The notes beneath the pieces are model-generated. The model was not told where the DNA came from. It saw only the letters and a list, made by a program, of their open reading frames with translations, and did not search any database. The translations under genes were made by a program, and so were the position numbers. A stretch of 64,000 nucleotides of DNA, taken from Mucilaginibacter gotjawali (GTDB lineage: Bacteria; Bacteroidota; Bacteroidia; Sphingobacteriales; Sphingobacteriaceae). The first letter of the stretch is position 1; every line of letters starts with the position of its first letter. The stretch spans positions 1,302,001 to 1,366,000 of the forward strand of contig NZ_AP017313.1 in the NCBI RefSeq assembly GCF_002355435.1. Direction: 5' to 3'. This document shows positions 24,894 to 33,780 of this stretch, one piece after another.

Positions 24894-24901
24894 TACTTTT
24901 G
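24894..24901 (+). promoter_or_regulatory. -7 box 3 bp before the aminotransferase ATG
   Basis: TACTTTTG fits TAnnTTTG and ends 3 bp before the ATG at 24905, again predicting a leaderless transcript. The word-tract arm occupies the -33 region. Confidence 0.5.
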
Positions 24902-24904
24902 CAC

Positions 24905-26092
24905 ATGCCCACCCTCCGACAGTTATTTTTAGCCAATAACGCCCAAACAACAGATTTTCCGCTTTTGCTTGAATTTGAGCGTGCCGAAGGTGTTTATATG
25001 TTCGATAAACAGGGGAAGGCGTTTATCGACCTGATTTCGGGTATCGGCGTAAGTAATCTGGGTCATAGCCATCCTTATGTGATCAATGCGATAAAGGAGC
25101 AACTGGACAAATACATGCATCTGATGGTGTATGGCGAGTACGTGCAAACCCCGCAGGTACGTTATGCCGAAAAACTGATCTCCGTATTACCCGCTAATTT
25201 GCAATCGGTTTATTTTACAAATTCAGGTTCGGAGGCAGTTGAAGGGGCGTTAAAACTAGCCAAAAGGTTTACGGGCAGGCAGCAGATCATCGCTTTTCAT
25301 CATTCTTACCATGGCAGCACCCATGGTGCATTAAGCGTAATGGGTAACGAGGAATTTAAGCAGGCCTACCGGCCCTTATTGCCCGGAGTGAATTTTATCC
25401 GGTTTAATGAGATAGCTGACCTGGACCAGATCAATAACGAAACCGCATGCGTAATTATTGAAACGGTGCAGGGCGAAGCGGGCATACAGGTGCCCGATAC
25501 AGCTTACCTGCAGGCTTTGCGCAAACGTTGTGATAAAACGGGAACACTTTTAATTTTAGATGAGATCCAGGCCGCCTTTGGCCGTACCGGCAAACTATTC
25601 GCGTTTGAGCATTTTGGTGTAGTGCCGGATATACTTTTACTTGCCAAGGCAATGGGCGGGGGGATGCCCCTGGGCGCTTTCATCGCGCCGCATCACATCA
25701 TGTCGGCCCTAAAAGAAAAGCCGATACTGGGCCATATTACCACGTTTGGTGGCCACCCGGTATGCTGCTCGGCAGGCCTTGCCGCACTGGAGGTGCTGAT
25801 CGATAAAAATTTGATCGCCACCGTTGCCGAAAAAGAAGCGCTGTTCAAAAAGCTGCTGGTTCATCCTCAAATAAAAGGCATCCGCGGAAAAGGGCTGATG
25901 CTGGCGGTTGAATTTGAAAGTTTTGATCTTAATAAAAAAATAATCGACCATTGTATTGCAAACGGCGTAATAACCGATTGGTTTTTACATTGCAGCAATG
26001 CCATGCGGATTGCGCCACCGCTTATTATTACCGCGGCACAAATTGAGGAAGCGTGCAGGGTTATTCTGGACGCTATGGACCAGTGCAGTTAA
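24905..26092 (+). CDS. Class III PLP-dependent aminotransferase
   Basis: I chose the ATG at 24905, giving 395 residues; a TTG at 24899 would overlap the promoter box. The protein has the class III features [46 protein letters not shown] and the PLP lysine in [17 protein letters not shown] (about residue 249). Substrates in this group are omega-amino donors such as ornithine, acetylornithine or 4-aminobutyrate. The sequence alone does not decide which. No arginine or proline genes are nearby. Confidence 0.92.
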   Translation: MPTLRQLFLANNAQTTDFPLLLEFERAEGVYMFDKQGKAFIDLISGIGVSNLGHSHPYVINAIKEQLDKYMHLMVYGEYVQTPQVRYAEKLISVLPANLQSVYFTNSGSEAVEGALKLAKRFTGRQQIIAFHHSYHGSTHGALSVMGNEEFKQAYRPLLPGVNFIRFNEIADLDQINNETACVIIETVQGEAGIQVPDTAYLQALRKRCDKTGTLLILDEIQAAFGRTGKLFAFEHFGVVPDILLLAKAMGGGMPLGAFIAPHHIMSALKEKPILGHITTFGGHPVCCSAGLAALEVLIDKNLIATVAEKEALFKKLLVHPQIKGIRGKGLMLAVEFESFDLNKKIIDHCIANGVITDWFLHCSNAMRIAPPLIITAAQIEEACRVILDAMDQCS

Positions 26093-26117
26093 TATCCTGT
26101 TTTTAGGATACTTTTTA
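26093..26117 (+). terminator. Weak terminator after the aminotransferase
   Basis: TATCCT (26093-26098) pairs with AGGATA (26105-26110) and is followed by CTTTTTAT. The stem is short and overlaps the end of the stop codon region. The rest of the gap to 26333 shows no gene. Confidence 0.45.
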
Positions 26118-26333
26118 TAATGCCGCTCCCGCCGGCAGATGAATTCCCGGGTTTTTCTTCCGGTAATTTTACTTCTAATTAAATTGGTATGATTAATGTT
26201 TACTATACGTAGCGCAGCAAAATAACGCTTTTTGACCTTGTTACTGCCTTTATTTGCCGATAACTGGATATTTTTCGGGTCAGGTAATTAAACAATAAAT
26301 TAAGAGTGCTTATAATACAACTATCTATATCAT

Positions 26334-28610
26334 ATGAAAATAGCATATATATCAACCTATCCTCCCCGCGAATGCGGGATAGCTACGTTTAACAACAATT
26401 TAATGCGTGCTGTAAACGCAAACTTCCCCGGGAGAGAAGCTTTACATAATGGCGGTTTTGTGGTGGCTTTAAACGATTCGGAGAATATGCAGGAATACGA
26501 TTACCCTGCGGAAGTTAAATATGTCATCAGGCAAAATCACCAGAAAGATTATATCCGCGCGGCAAATTATATCAATACCAGTGATGCCGACACTTGTATC
26601 CTGGAGCATGAGTTTGGCATTTATGGCGGCGAAAGCGGCATTTACATTTTGCCCTTACTCAACCGCCTGGAGAAGCCGCTGATCTCCATTTTACACACGG
26701 TATTAAAAGATCCGAGTTATGTGCAGCGGATTATCATCAGGGAAATAGCCGAGCAATCGTCAAAAATAATTGTTATGAGCAATCGTGCGGTTGAATTTTT
26801 AACCAGTATTTATGATATCCCGGCCGAAAAAATTCAGATCATTGAACACGGTGTGCCGGATGTGGAAGCCAGCGCAGATAATCCTGTAAAAAATTTAAGC
26901 CAGTTTAAAAACCACCGCGTTTTGCTGACGTTTGGCCTTATAAGCCGTAATAAGGGATTGGAAACGGTGATAAGGGCATTGCCTAAAATTGTGGCCAACC
27001 ATCCCGACGTTATGTATGTTGTGCTGGGCAACACCCATCCGGGCGTAATTAAAAATTCAGGCGAAGAGTACCGCGACCATTTAAAAACGCTTGCCGCCCA
27101 GCTTGGCGTATCCAAACACCTCAGTTTTATCAATAAATTTGTATCAGAGGAAGAATTGGTAAATTATTTAACTGCTGCCGAAGTATATGTAACCCCGTAC
27201 CTTAACGAGGCGCAAATTACCAGCGGCACGTTGTCATATGCCGTAGGGGCGGGGGCCGCAGTAGTTTCAACACCGTACTGGCATGCTACCGAATTATTGG
27301 CTGACAACAGGGGGCGTTTGTTTGATTTTAAAAACGCAGAAGCATTAGGGGAGATTGTGAACGAACTGCTTGACCAGGAGCGGTTATTGAACGAACTTAA
27401 AAAAAATGCGTACGCCTACGGGCTGCATTTACGCTGGCCGGTAATAGGCGCCGAATTTATAAGGGTAGCCCAGGAGGCCTGCGTTAATCACGATTTCAGG
27501 GATAAAATTTTGAAAAACAGTATTGTTGATCCTGAAATTATGCCGAAATTCAGTTTAACGCATGTGCTGCGCTTAACAGATGATACCGGTATTGTTCAGC
27601 ATGCCAAATATGGAATCCCTAATTTAAAGGAAGGGTATTGCCTTGATGATAATTCCCGGGCGTTGATTATGGCCCTGATGGCCTATCAGCGTAACAAAAG
27701 CAAGGAAGCGTTTGAGCTTTTGCCTATTTATTTAAGTTTTATCCACTACATGCAAACGGATGGTGGAAACTTCCGTAACTTTTTGAGTTTTAACCGCCAA
27801 TACCTTGATGAGGTGGGTTCTGAAGATTCCTTCGGGCGTACCATATGGGCATTAGGTTATTTAATAGGTTGCGCAGCCAGTAATTCCTACCGGGAGTTTG
27901 CAATGGAGCTTTTCCTGCGGTCATTTCCGCACTTTAAGGCATTAACGCATTTAAGGGGGATGGCAAATACCATTATCGGCATCAGTTTATATCTTCAGGT
28001 TACACCCGGGGATGAGGGAATGATAAATGAACTTAACAGGTTAACCCAGCCCTTGCTGGATGCTTACGAAAATAACCAATCGGAAGAATGGCAGTGGTTT
28101 GAAGAAAAAATGACCTATGACAATGGTATACTGCCATTGGCGCTTTTGCACTCGTGTGAAATAACCGGGAATGAAAAAGCCAAAGAAGTTGCCTTAAAAA
28201 CAATGGCTTTTTTAGATAAATTAACGCTGTCAAACGGGTATTTAAGCCCTGTTGGTAACGATGGCTGGTACTATCGTGGCGGCACCTTCCCTACGTTTGA
28301 CCAGCAGGCTATTGAAACCATGGCGATGGTGATGATGCATTTTCAGGCGTATAAAATATTCCGCACACCAAAATATATTGAAAAAATGTTTTTGAGTTAT
28401 AAATGGTTCCTGGGCGAAAATACGCTGCGGGCGCCTTTATACGATCACGAAACAAAAGGTTGCTGCGATGGGTTATTACCTACCGGTATCAACCGCAACC
28501 AGGGCGCCGAAAGTACCCTGGCTTACCTGGTGTCGCATTTAACCGTATTAAAAGCATTTGAGCTGGAATATGAATACAACAAAACCGGTAAGTTATTTGA
28601 AACCTGTTAA
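26334..28610 (+). CDS. GT4 glycosyltransferase with C-terminal alpha/alpha-barrel-like domain
   Basis: The protein has 758 residues. Residues 1-385 form a GT-B glycosyltransferase: ISTYPPRECGIATFNNNL at the start, GLISRNKGLETVIRALP, and the donor-site region LNEAQITSGTLSYAVGAGAAVVSTPYWHATELL (in parts). Residues about 400-750 are helical (LKEGYCLDDNSRALIMALMA, GMANTIIGISLYLQ, NGYLSPVGNDGWYYRGG) and look like an alpha/alpha toroid as in glycan-processing enzymes. The next gene starts immediately after the stop. With the GH130-type enzyme nearby it suggests synthesis or turnover of a mannose-type glycan. Confidence 0.85.
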   Translation: MKIAYISTYPPRECGIATFNNNLMRAVNANFPGREALHNGGFVVALNDSENMQEYDYPAEVKYVIRQNHQKDYIRAANYINTSDADTCILEHEFGIYGGESGIYILPLLNRLEKPLISILHTVLKDPSYVQRIIIREIAEQSSKIIVMSNRAVEFLTSIYDIPAEKIQIIEHGVPDVEASADNPVKNLSQFKNHRVLLTFGLISRNKGLETVIRALPKIVANHPDVMYVVLGNTHPGVIKNSGEEYRDHLKTLAAQLGVSKHLSFINKFVSEEELVNYLTAAEVYVTPYLNEAQITSGTLSYAVGAGAAVVSTPYWHATELLADNRGRLFDFKNAEALGEIVNELLDQERLLNELKKNAYAYGLHLRWPVIGAEFIRVAQEACVNHDFRDKILKNSIVDPEIMPKFSLTHVLRLTDDTGIVQHAKYGIPNLKEGYCLDDNSRALIMALMAYQRNKSKEAFELLPIYLSFIHYMQTDGGNFRNFLSFNRQYLDEVGSEDSFGRTIWALGYLIGCAASNSYREFAMELFLRSFPHFKALTHLRGMANTIIGISLYLQVTPGDEGMINELNRLTQPLLDAYENNQSEEWQWFEEKMTYDNGILPLALLHSCEITGNEKAKEVALKTMAFLDKLTLSNGYLSPVGNDGWYYRGGTFPTFDQQAIETMAMVMMHFQAYKIFRTPKYIEKMFLSYKWFLGENTLRAPLYDHETKGCCDGLLPTGINRNQGAESTLAYLVSHLTVLKAFELEYEYNKTGKLFETC

Positions 28611-29618
28611 ATGAAAGTAGCTGTATTAGCGCCCGTTGCCTGGCGCACACCGCCCAGGCATTACGGGCCCTGGGAGCAGGTAGCATCAAATATTACCGAG
28701 GGGCTGGTAAAACTGGGTATTGATGTTACCCTTTTTGCTACTGGCGACTCGGTAACTGCCGGCAAGCTTTACAGCGTTTGTGATACAGGTTATGAGGAGG
28801 ACCGTACACAGGACGCTAAAGTTTTGGAGTGTATGCACATTAGCAACCTGGTTGAAAGGGCCGGGGATTTTGACATCATCCACAACAACTTTGATTTTTT
28901 ACCGCTTACCTATTCTGCACTCGTTAAAACGCCGTTCATTACTACTATACATGGCTTTTCATCACCCAGGATCATCCCGGTGTATAAAAAATACAACCCG
29001 GTGGGGCACTATGTTTCCATCAGTAATGCCGACAGAAGCCCGGAGCTGCAGTACCTGGCCACAGTATATAACGGGTTAAATATTAAGCATTTTGAGTTTA
29101 ATAACGAACCGAAAGATTACCTGTTATATTTTGGCAGGATACATCCTGATAAAGGCACAGCCGAAGCCATCGCAATTGCTAAAAAAAGCAAACGAAGACT
29201 TCTTATTGCCGGCCTGGTACAGGATGATGCCTACTTTAGAGAGCGGATAGAGCCGGAGCTGAGCCCGGCAATTGTATATATGGGCAACGCCGGATCGAAC
29301 CAACGAAATGAGCTTTTAAAAAATGCTTTTGCTTTGCTCCATCCTATCAATTTTGATGAGCCGTTTGGTATGAGCGTTGCTGAAGCGATGCTTTGCGGTA
29401 CGCCGGTGATCGCTTTTAACCGGGGTTCGATGCCCGAATTGATCCGGCATGAAAAAACAGGATTTCTGGTGAATAATATTGAAGAAGCGGTTGAAGCAGT
29501 TGAAAACCTTAAGTATATTCAACGTAAAGCTTGCCAAACCTGGGCGTCCACCATGTTTTCAGCTGAAAAAATGGTGGACGGTTATTTAAAGCTTTATAAA
29601 AAGATTTTAGCTAAATAG
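28611..29618 (+). CDS. GT4 glycosyltransferase
   Basis: This 335-residue GT-B enzyme begins MKVAVLAPVAWRTPPRHYGPWE, a start common in a group of GT4 proteins that act with the larger upstream type. The donor-site half has LYFGRIHPDKGTAEAIAIAKK and FDEPFGMSVAEAMLCGTPVIAFNRGSMPELI (in parts), with the conserved E-x7-E. It directly abuts the 758-residue glycosyltransferase (start base follows the stop), so translation is probably coupled. The sugar is unknown. Confidence 0.9.
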   Translation: MKVAVLAPVAWRTPPRHYGPWEQVASNITEGLVKLGIDVTLFATGDSVTAGKLYSVCDTGYEEDRTQDAKVLECMHISNLVERAGDFDIIHNNFDFLPLTYSALVKTPFITTIHGFSSPRIIPVYKKYNPVGHYVSISNADRSPELQYLATVYNGLNIKHFEFNNEPKDYLLYFGRIHPDKGTAEAIAIAKKSKRRLLIAGLVQDDAYFRERIEPELSPAIVYMGNAGSNQRNELLKNAFALLHPINFDEPFGMSVAEAMLCGTPVIAFNRGSMPELIRHEKTGFLVNNIEEAVEAVENLKYIQRKACQTWASTMFSAEKMVDGYLKLYKKILAK

Positions 29619-29737
29619 TTGGCAGGTACAATCTTTGTGTTTTCAATTAAATATTTTACACTTTGCCTTGCATCAAAACCAGCAGATGCTGAGGCGGTAA
29701 GCGTAAAGCAGCTTGCGGCTAAAGAATTTGGCTTACC

Positions 29738-31204
29738 CTAATCTTTGTCTGAAATCAATTTGCTGATCAGATCGGCCAGGTCAACCTCTGCAAAAGCAGT
29801 TGATGAATCAGAAACACCGTAGGGAATGATCAGTTTTCCATTATGAATAATGGAGCCGCAGGAATAGAGTACATTGGGTACATAACCTTCGCGTTCGTCG
29901 CTGTTGGGTACCAGCAGCGGCTCCTTTAAACGGCCAATTTCAACAGCCGGGTCGTCAAGTTTTAACAAGCTCGCCCCAAGCACATACCTGCGCATCGGGC
30001 CAACACCGTGGGTAATTACTATCCATCCATGTTCGGTTTCAATGGGCGAACCGCAATTACCTATTTGTATAAATTCCCAGGTATATTTTGGCTCCTGCAA
30101 AAGGATCGGCGTTTCCCAAACATTGATATTATCAGAATACATGATAAAATTATTGCAGCCATCGATGCGGGAGATCATAGCATATTTGCCGTTTATTTTA
30201 CGGGGAAACAGGGCCAGGTTTTTATTTTGCGCTCCATCCCCATATAAAGGCTTCATTTTAAAGGTAATAAAATCAGTAGTCTGTAATAATTTCGGCATTA
30301 TCAGCGATCCATCGTATGCCGTATAGGTGGCATAATAAATGATGCTGCCATCCTCGTTCCTGAAACTTACAAAACGTGCGTCTTCAATTCCTTTACGTTC
30401 AAATTCGGAAATCGGGAATATAACCCTGTCGGAAATATCGGTATCTAACGAAAAAACAATTTCGTAGTAGGAATCTGCCAGCCATAATATCTTATCATAT
30501 TCAAATTTCTTTATATCGCTTCCCAGCAATTTTTGCGAATCAATGATGATCCGCCGAAGGCTTGAATATTCAAAATGCTGGTCCAGTTTCGACTCCAGTT
30601 CTTTCAATATAGAAACGTTTGTTTGTGTGATGGCCGCCTTATCAAAAAATAATTTTTTATTATAAATCTCATTCCTGATAATTTCAGCCTCATCAATATA
30701 ATTGCCTGCCGGCAGTACCGTAATCTCATTGTTCTGGTCAATTAAGGCGCGCCTGAAGGTTATGGATGAGATATGGCCCTCGCCAACAGCTCTGAAACTG
30801 ATGATCACCCTCTTATGTCCTTCCTGTAATTCTGTCTGGTCGGGGTCTTCAACTATCGAAGGATTAAAAAAGGCAGCAGATTCAACCGAATATTCATGGG
30901 TAAAATAGGAGCCCACCAGCAGTCTCCGGTAATCAGTTAGTTTTTTATAATCTATTTTGAGTTCCTTGAAAAGGGGCTTCAATTTACTGCAATTGCGGTC
31001 TAAAACGCGGGTTATATTCCGGTGCCGCTTTGAATATTCCTGTAATAATGGCGAGACGATGCCAAATACGGTATCGTCATCCAGGGTCATTACTCTTTTA
31101 ATCAGTTCCCTGGAACGTTCGTTTCCGATAAAAAAAAATCTTGCGATAACCCGTTTCGGATCAGGGTTTATTCTTATTGGTTTACGCTCAACAAAAAGTC
31201 TCAT
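29738..31204 (-). CDS. GH130-type glycoside phosphorylase/hydrolase
   Basis: The 488-residue protein is like the beta-mannoside phosphorylases of family GH130. It has a five-blade propeller-type repeat pattern, SFRAVGEGHISSITFRRALI, IEDARFVSFRNEDGSIIYYATYTAYDG (in parts), and a final GCGxADS-like region VLYSCGSIIHNGKLIIPYGVSDSS. Such enzymes usually split beta-mannosides with phosphate. It converges with the two GT4 genes; the three probably serve one glycan. The specificity is inferred. It has no signal peptide, so it acts in the cytoplasm. Confidence 0.8.
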   Translation of the reverse strand: MRLFVERKPIRINPDPKRVIARFFFIGNERSRELIKRVMTLDDDTVFGIVSPLLQEYSKRHRNITRVLDRNCSKLKPLFKELKIDYKKLTDYRRLLVGSYFTHEYSVESAAFFNPSIVEDPDQTELQEGHKRVIISFRAVGEGHISSITFRRALIDQNNEITVLPAGNYIDEAEIIRNEIYNKKLFFDKAAITQTNVSILKELESKLDQHFEYSSLRRIIIDSQKLLGSDIKKFEYDKILWLADSYYEIVFSLDTDISDRVIFPISEFERKGIEDARFVSFRNEDGSIIYYATYTAYDGSLIMPKLLQTTDFITFKMKPLYGDGAQNKNLALFPRKINGKYAMISRIDGCNNFIMYSDNINVWETPILLQEPKYTWEFIQIGNCGSPIETEHGWIVITHGVGPMRRYVLGASLLKLDDPAVEIGRLKEPLLVPNSDEREGYVPNVLYSCGSIIHNGKLIIPYGVSDSSTAFAEVDLADLISKLISDKD

Positions 31205-31266
31205 ATTTTTTATACTTATATAGTTAACGGAAACTTTCCGGAAATGATTGCGGTAATTTAATTTTA

Positions 31267-31359
31267 GTTGATCAGGTTAGATTAGGTTGATTAAGTGAGT
31301 GGTTATATTTCAAGTTTTAACAACTTAATCAACTCAATCTAACCTAATCAACCATTCAC
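31267..31359. repeat. Inverted word tract GGTTGATTAAG/CTTAATCAACC
   Basis: Left arm 31267-31305 (GTTGATCAGGTTAGATTAGG...) and right arm 31321-31359 (...AATCTAACCTAATCAACC...) match as reverse complements at about 28 of 32 positions. The loop is only about 15 bp. It lies upstream of the GH130 gene start and just after the DUF58 gene stop (both minus strand). Confidence 0.85.
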
Positions 31360-31363
31360 AACC

Positions 31364-32281
31364 TCACACCATCTTATTTCTTTTGATCAGGTATTCTTTT
31401 AAAACGTGTTGGTAGCCGTCTTCAATAAAGGCGTCAATAATATCTATATGGTATTGAGCGCATTTCAGCTCCAGTTCGTGGTGGTATTTTTGCAGTGCCG
31501 ACTGGTAGGATTCTCTTATTTTACCGGGGTGTACTTTTACCTGCTCGCCGCTTTCGATATCAATGAAATGGTGCGGCCGGTTATCGAAGTTAAAATCATG
31601 CTCTTTTTGCTTATCGCACACATTAAAAATAATCACTTCGTGTTTACTGTATTTTAAGTGCTGTATCGCAGCAAATAGTGCCTGCAATTTTTCGGGATTG
31701 AGGCTATTTTCGAGCATATCGCTGAAAATAATCACCATTGAACGCTGGTGAATCTGCCCGGCAACCTGGTGCAGCACTTTGGTAATATTGGTAGCGGTAT
31801 TTACTTTAGGTTGGTTGTACGCTTTTTCAAGTTCGGCATACAGGTAAAACAAGTGTGTATTGGTTGATTTTACCTGGCTGATCCCATCCAGTTTATCTGA
31901 AAATGTGCATAACCCAAAAGCGTCGCGCTGTTTTTTAAACAGGTACATCAGTGATGCAATGGCGTAAATGGAAAATTGAAGTTTATTGATCCCTTTTTCC
32001 GGAAAATTCATGGACGAAGAAGTGTCCAGCAGCAAATAACAGCGGAGATTGGTTTCCTCTTCAAACTGTTTAACAAAAAGTTTATCAGTACGGGCGAGTA
32101 GTTTCCAGTCGATATTTTTTACCGATTCGCCGCTGTTATACAAACGGTGTTCAGCAAACTCAACAGAAAAACCATGAAACGGACTTTGGTGCAGTCCGGT
32201 AATAAAACCCTCAACAACCTGGCGTGCAAGCAGCTCAAGGTTGGCCAATTGCCGTATTTCCTGATCTTCCTTTAATTGCAT
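31364..32281 (-). CDS. DUF58 domain-containing protein
   Basis: I chose the ATG at 32281, giving 305 residues. The longer frame starts with GTG at 32365 inside a palindromic repeat. The protein carries the DUF58 core (GFSVEFAEHRLYNSGESVKNIDW, in part) and a vWA-like segment with LLLDTSSSMNFP (MIDAS DxSxS) and later TNITKVLHQVA. DUF58 proteins usually work with MoxR-type AAA ATPases, but none is next to it in this window. It probably acts in envelope or metal-insertion chaperoning; this is family knowledge. Confidence 0.88.
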   Translation of the reverse strand: MQLKEDQEIRQLANLELLARQVVEGFITGLHQSPFHGFSVEFAEHRLYNSGESVKNIDWKLLARTDKLFVKQFEEETNLRCYLLLDTSSSMNFPEKGINKLQFSIYAIASLMYLFKKQRDAFGLCTFSDKLDGISQVKSTNTHLFYLYAELEKAYNQPKVNTATNITKVLHQVAGQIHQRSMVIIFSDMLENSLNPEKLQALFAAIQHLKYSKHEVIIFNVCDKQKEHDFNFDNRPHHFIDIESGEQVKVHPGKIRESYQSALQKYHHELELKCAQYHIDIIDAFIEDGYQHVLKEYLIKRNKMV

Positions 32282-32358
32282 ATTACTTTTTTTGATTGCA
32301 TCGATTACGTCAGGGTTTTCATTAAATAACGTGAGTTCGAGATAAAAGAACGTTTGCT

Positions 32359-32670
32359 CCGCCACGTGGCGGACTACCGCTTTGTAGCACGACGTTCAAA
32401 CGTTATTTTTGCCGCGTCAGCGGCTACCCAATTCGCGAAGGGTAGCCACTAACGTGGCAATTATCCCTGGTATTTGGTTTCTCCAAAGCGGTAGCCCGCC
32501 CATTGGCGGGGCAATGTCATTAAGTTAAACGGGCAATGGCGCTCATAAACGCGCTCCGTTGACTCACCCGGACGTTGCTACGCCTGCCGGCAGGCAGGCT
32601 AGTCCGCCCTCTCTTTCGCTACGCGATAAAGAGGGCAAAAAAAAACTCTCTTAACTTAATGACATTGCCC
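32359..32670. repeat. Composite repeat block in the DUF58-trxA gap
   Basis: This gene-free stretch holds several nested dyads. They are the perfect palindrome CCGCCACGTGGCGG (32359-32372), GCCCGCC/GGCGGGGC near 32494-32511, GCCTGCCGGCAGGC (32582-32595) and GCCCTCTCTTTCGC/GCGATAAAGAGGGC (32606-32636, 12 of 14 paired). The longest is a perfect 20-bp inverted repeat, GGGCAATGTCATTAAGTTAA (32509-32528) against 32651-32670. It looks like several repeat families inserted into one another. Confidence 0.8.
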
Positions 32671-32731
32671 TATGGGGCATACTACAATCTTATTTCGAAC
32701 TTACGTTAAATAATGTTTCTGATCGCAATAT

Positions 32732-32780
32732 AAACGAAAACACCGATGTTATTTATATTTTAACATCGGTGTTTTTGTTT
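32732..32780. terminator. Bidirectional terminator downstream of trxA
   Basis: AAACGAAAACACCGATGTTA (32732-32751) pairs with 32761-32780 with one mismatch, around an AT-rich loop. A- and T-rich ends make it usable on both strands. It lies 59 bp after the trxA stop (minus strand). A direct repeat AATCGGTGAAATC occurs twice between it and trxA. Confidence 0.8.
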
Positions 32781-32838
32781 ATTTGTTTTGTAATGACTTT
32801 ACCTAATCGGTGAAATCATCCACCAATCGGTGAAATCC

Positions 32839-33156
32839 TTACAATTGTGCGGTCAATTTTCCTGCAAGAACAGATTTTGGAACTGCGCCGATTTGTTTGT
32901 CAACAATTTCGCCATTTTTAAAGAATAAAAGTGCTGGTATATTACGGATACCAAATTTCATTGATATACCAGGGTTGTTATCTACATTAACTTTTCCTAC
33001 AACCGCCTTGCCTTCATATTCTTTTGCAATTTCTTCTACAACCGGTCCAACCATTCTACATGGTCCGCACCATTCTGCCCAAAAATCAACAAGAACGGGT
33101 TTATCAGATTTAAGGACGAGTTCGTCAAAGTTTGCATCAGTTATTTCTAAAGCCAT
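32839..33156 (-). CDS. trxA: Thioredoxin
   Basis: The 105-residue protein is a complete thioredoxin with the active site WCGPC (Cys30 and Cys33), the buried Asp24 (VLVDFWAEW) and the cis-proline loop IRNIPALLFF. It is a general disulphide reductase and a likely electron donor for the Bcp peroxidase at 22.1 kb. A -7 box and a terminator frame it as a single-gene unit. Confidence 0.97.
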   Translation of the reverse strand: MALEITDANFDELVLKSDKPVLVDFWAEWCGPCRMVGPVVEEIAKEYEGKAVVGKVNVDNNPGISMKFGIRNIPALLFFKNGEIVDKQIGAVPKSVLAGKLTAQL

Positions 33157-33184
33157 GATTTTAATTTTTTAATTTTTAGTGTTA

Positions 33185-33192
33185 CAAATATA
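33185..33192 (-). promoter_or_regulatory. -7 box for trxA
   Basis: On the minus strand TATATTTG (plus-strand CAAATATA) is a perfect TAnnTTTG match, 28 nt before the trxA ATG. Confidence 0.55.
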
Positions 33193-33384
33193 TACTATTC
33201 AAATAGCTTGCCGCAATTGTTCACCTGACAATATGACAATTAAATTATCCCCATTCTGCCGTTATTAACACTGTGATACTCTGTTGACAATGTGAGCCAT
33301 ATTTTTTGTGGATAATCATTTTGGGATAAGCTGGTTAAGGGTTACCTTTTTGGATTATCGGGATTAAATGTTACAATAAAAAAC

Positions 33385-33714
33385 ATGTTAAGATTTCTGT
33401 TTTTTGGTTTAATCCCATTGATGTTAATATTTGCTGCGCCGGTATTTCAACTGATTTTATCTATCAAAGCGCTTAAAGGCAAGACTAAACTTAACTTGCT
33501 TTGGGTGAGTTTTATTGCCTTGATCCTGGGAGTTTTGCTGCCCGTTGGTGCAACTTTCATATCGATTTACGGATTGCCGCCAGGAACGAAATGCGCAACT
33601 GGCAGTGTAGGCCTTGTTCTGGGGGGGTGGATGATTACGGCGATGACAGTACCGATTATCGGAATTGTGATGTCTGCATTGTATCACTTTAAACATAAAT
33701 CGGGCTTAAGCTGA
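33385..33714 (+). CDS. Small membrane protein, unknown function
   Basis: The protein has 109 residues with three predicted membrane helices (FGLIPLMLIFAAPVFQLIL, WVSFIALILGVLLPVGATF, WMITAMTVPIIGIVMSAL). A short cytoplasmic-type loop (KALKGKTKLN) separates the first two. I recognise no family. It is followed by gldA on the same strand after 66 bp that contain a word tract. Confidence 0.6.
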   Translation: MLRFLFFGLIPLMLIFAAPVFQLILSIKALKGKTKLNLLWVSFIALILGVLLPVGATFISIYGLPPGTKCATGSVGLVLGGWMITAMTVPIIGIVMSALYHFKHKSGLS

Positions 33715-33730
33715 CAGACGAAATCCAAAT

Positions 33731-33770
33731 TTCTCACCTCTCGCCTCTCACATCTCACATCTATCCCTTA
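33731..33770. repeat. Single-arm word tract CTCNCATCT
   Basis: A degenerate run of CTCTCGC/CTCACAT words with period 7 occupies the gap directly upstream of gldA, ending about 10 bp before its start. No mirrored arm was found. Confidence 0.6.
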
Positions 33771-33780
33771 CTTTTACGCC

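Noticed and set aside
29619..29737. Possible short gene between the GT4 and GH130 genes
   Set aside because: No frame with a start of useful length or recognisable product was seen in 119 bp.
32282..32365. N-terminal extension of the DUF58 protein from a GTG
   Set aside because: It begins inside a 14-bp palindrome and does not resemble the usual start of the family.
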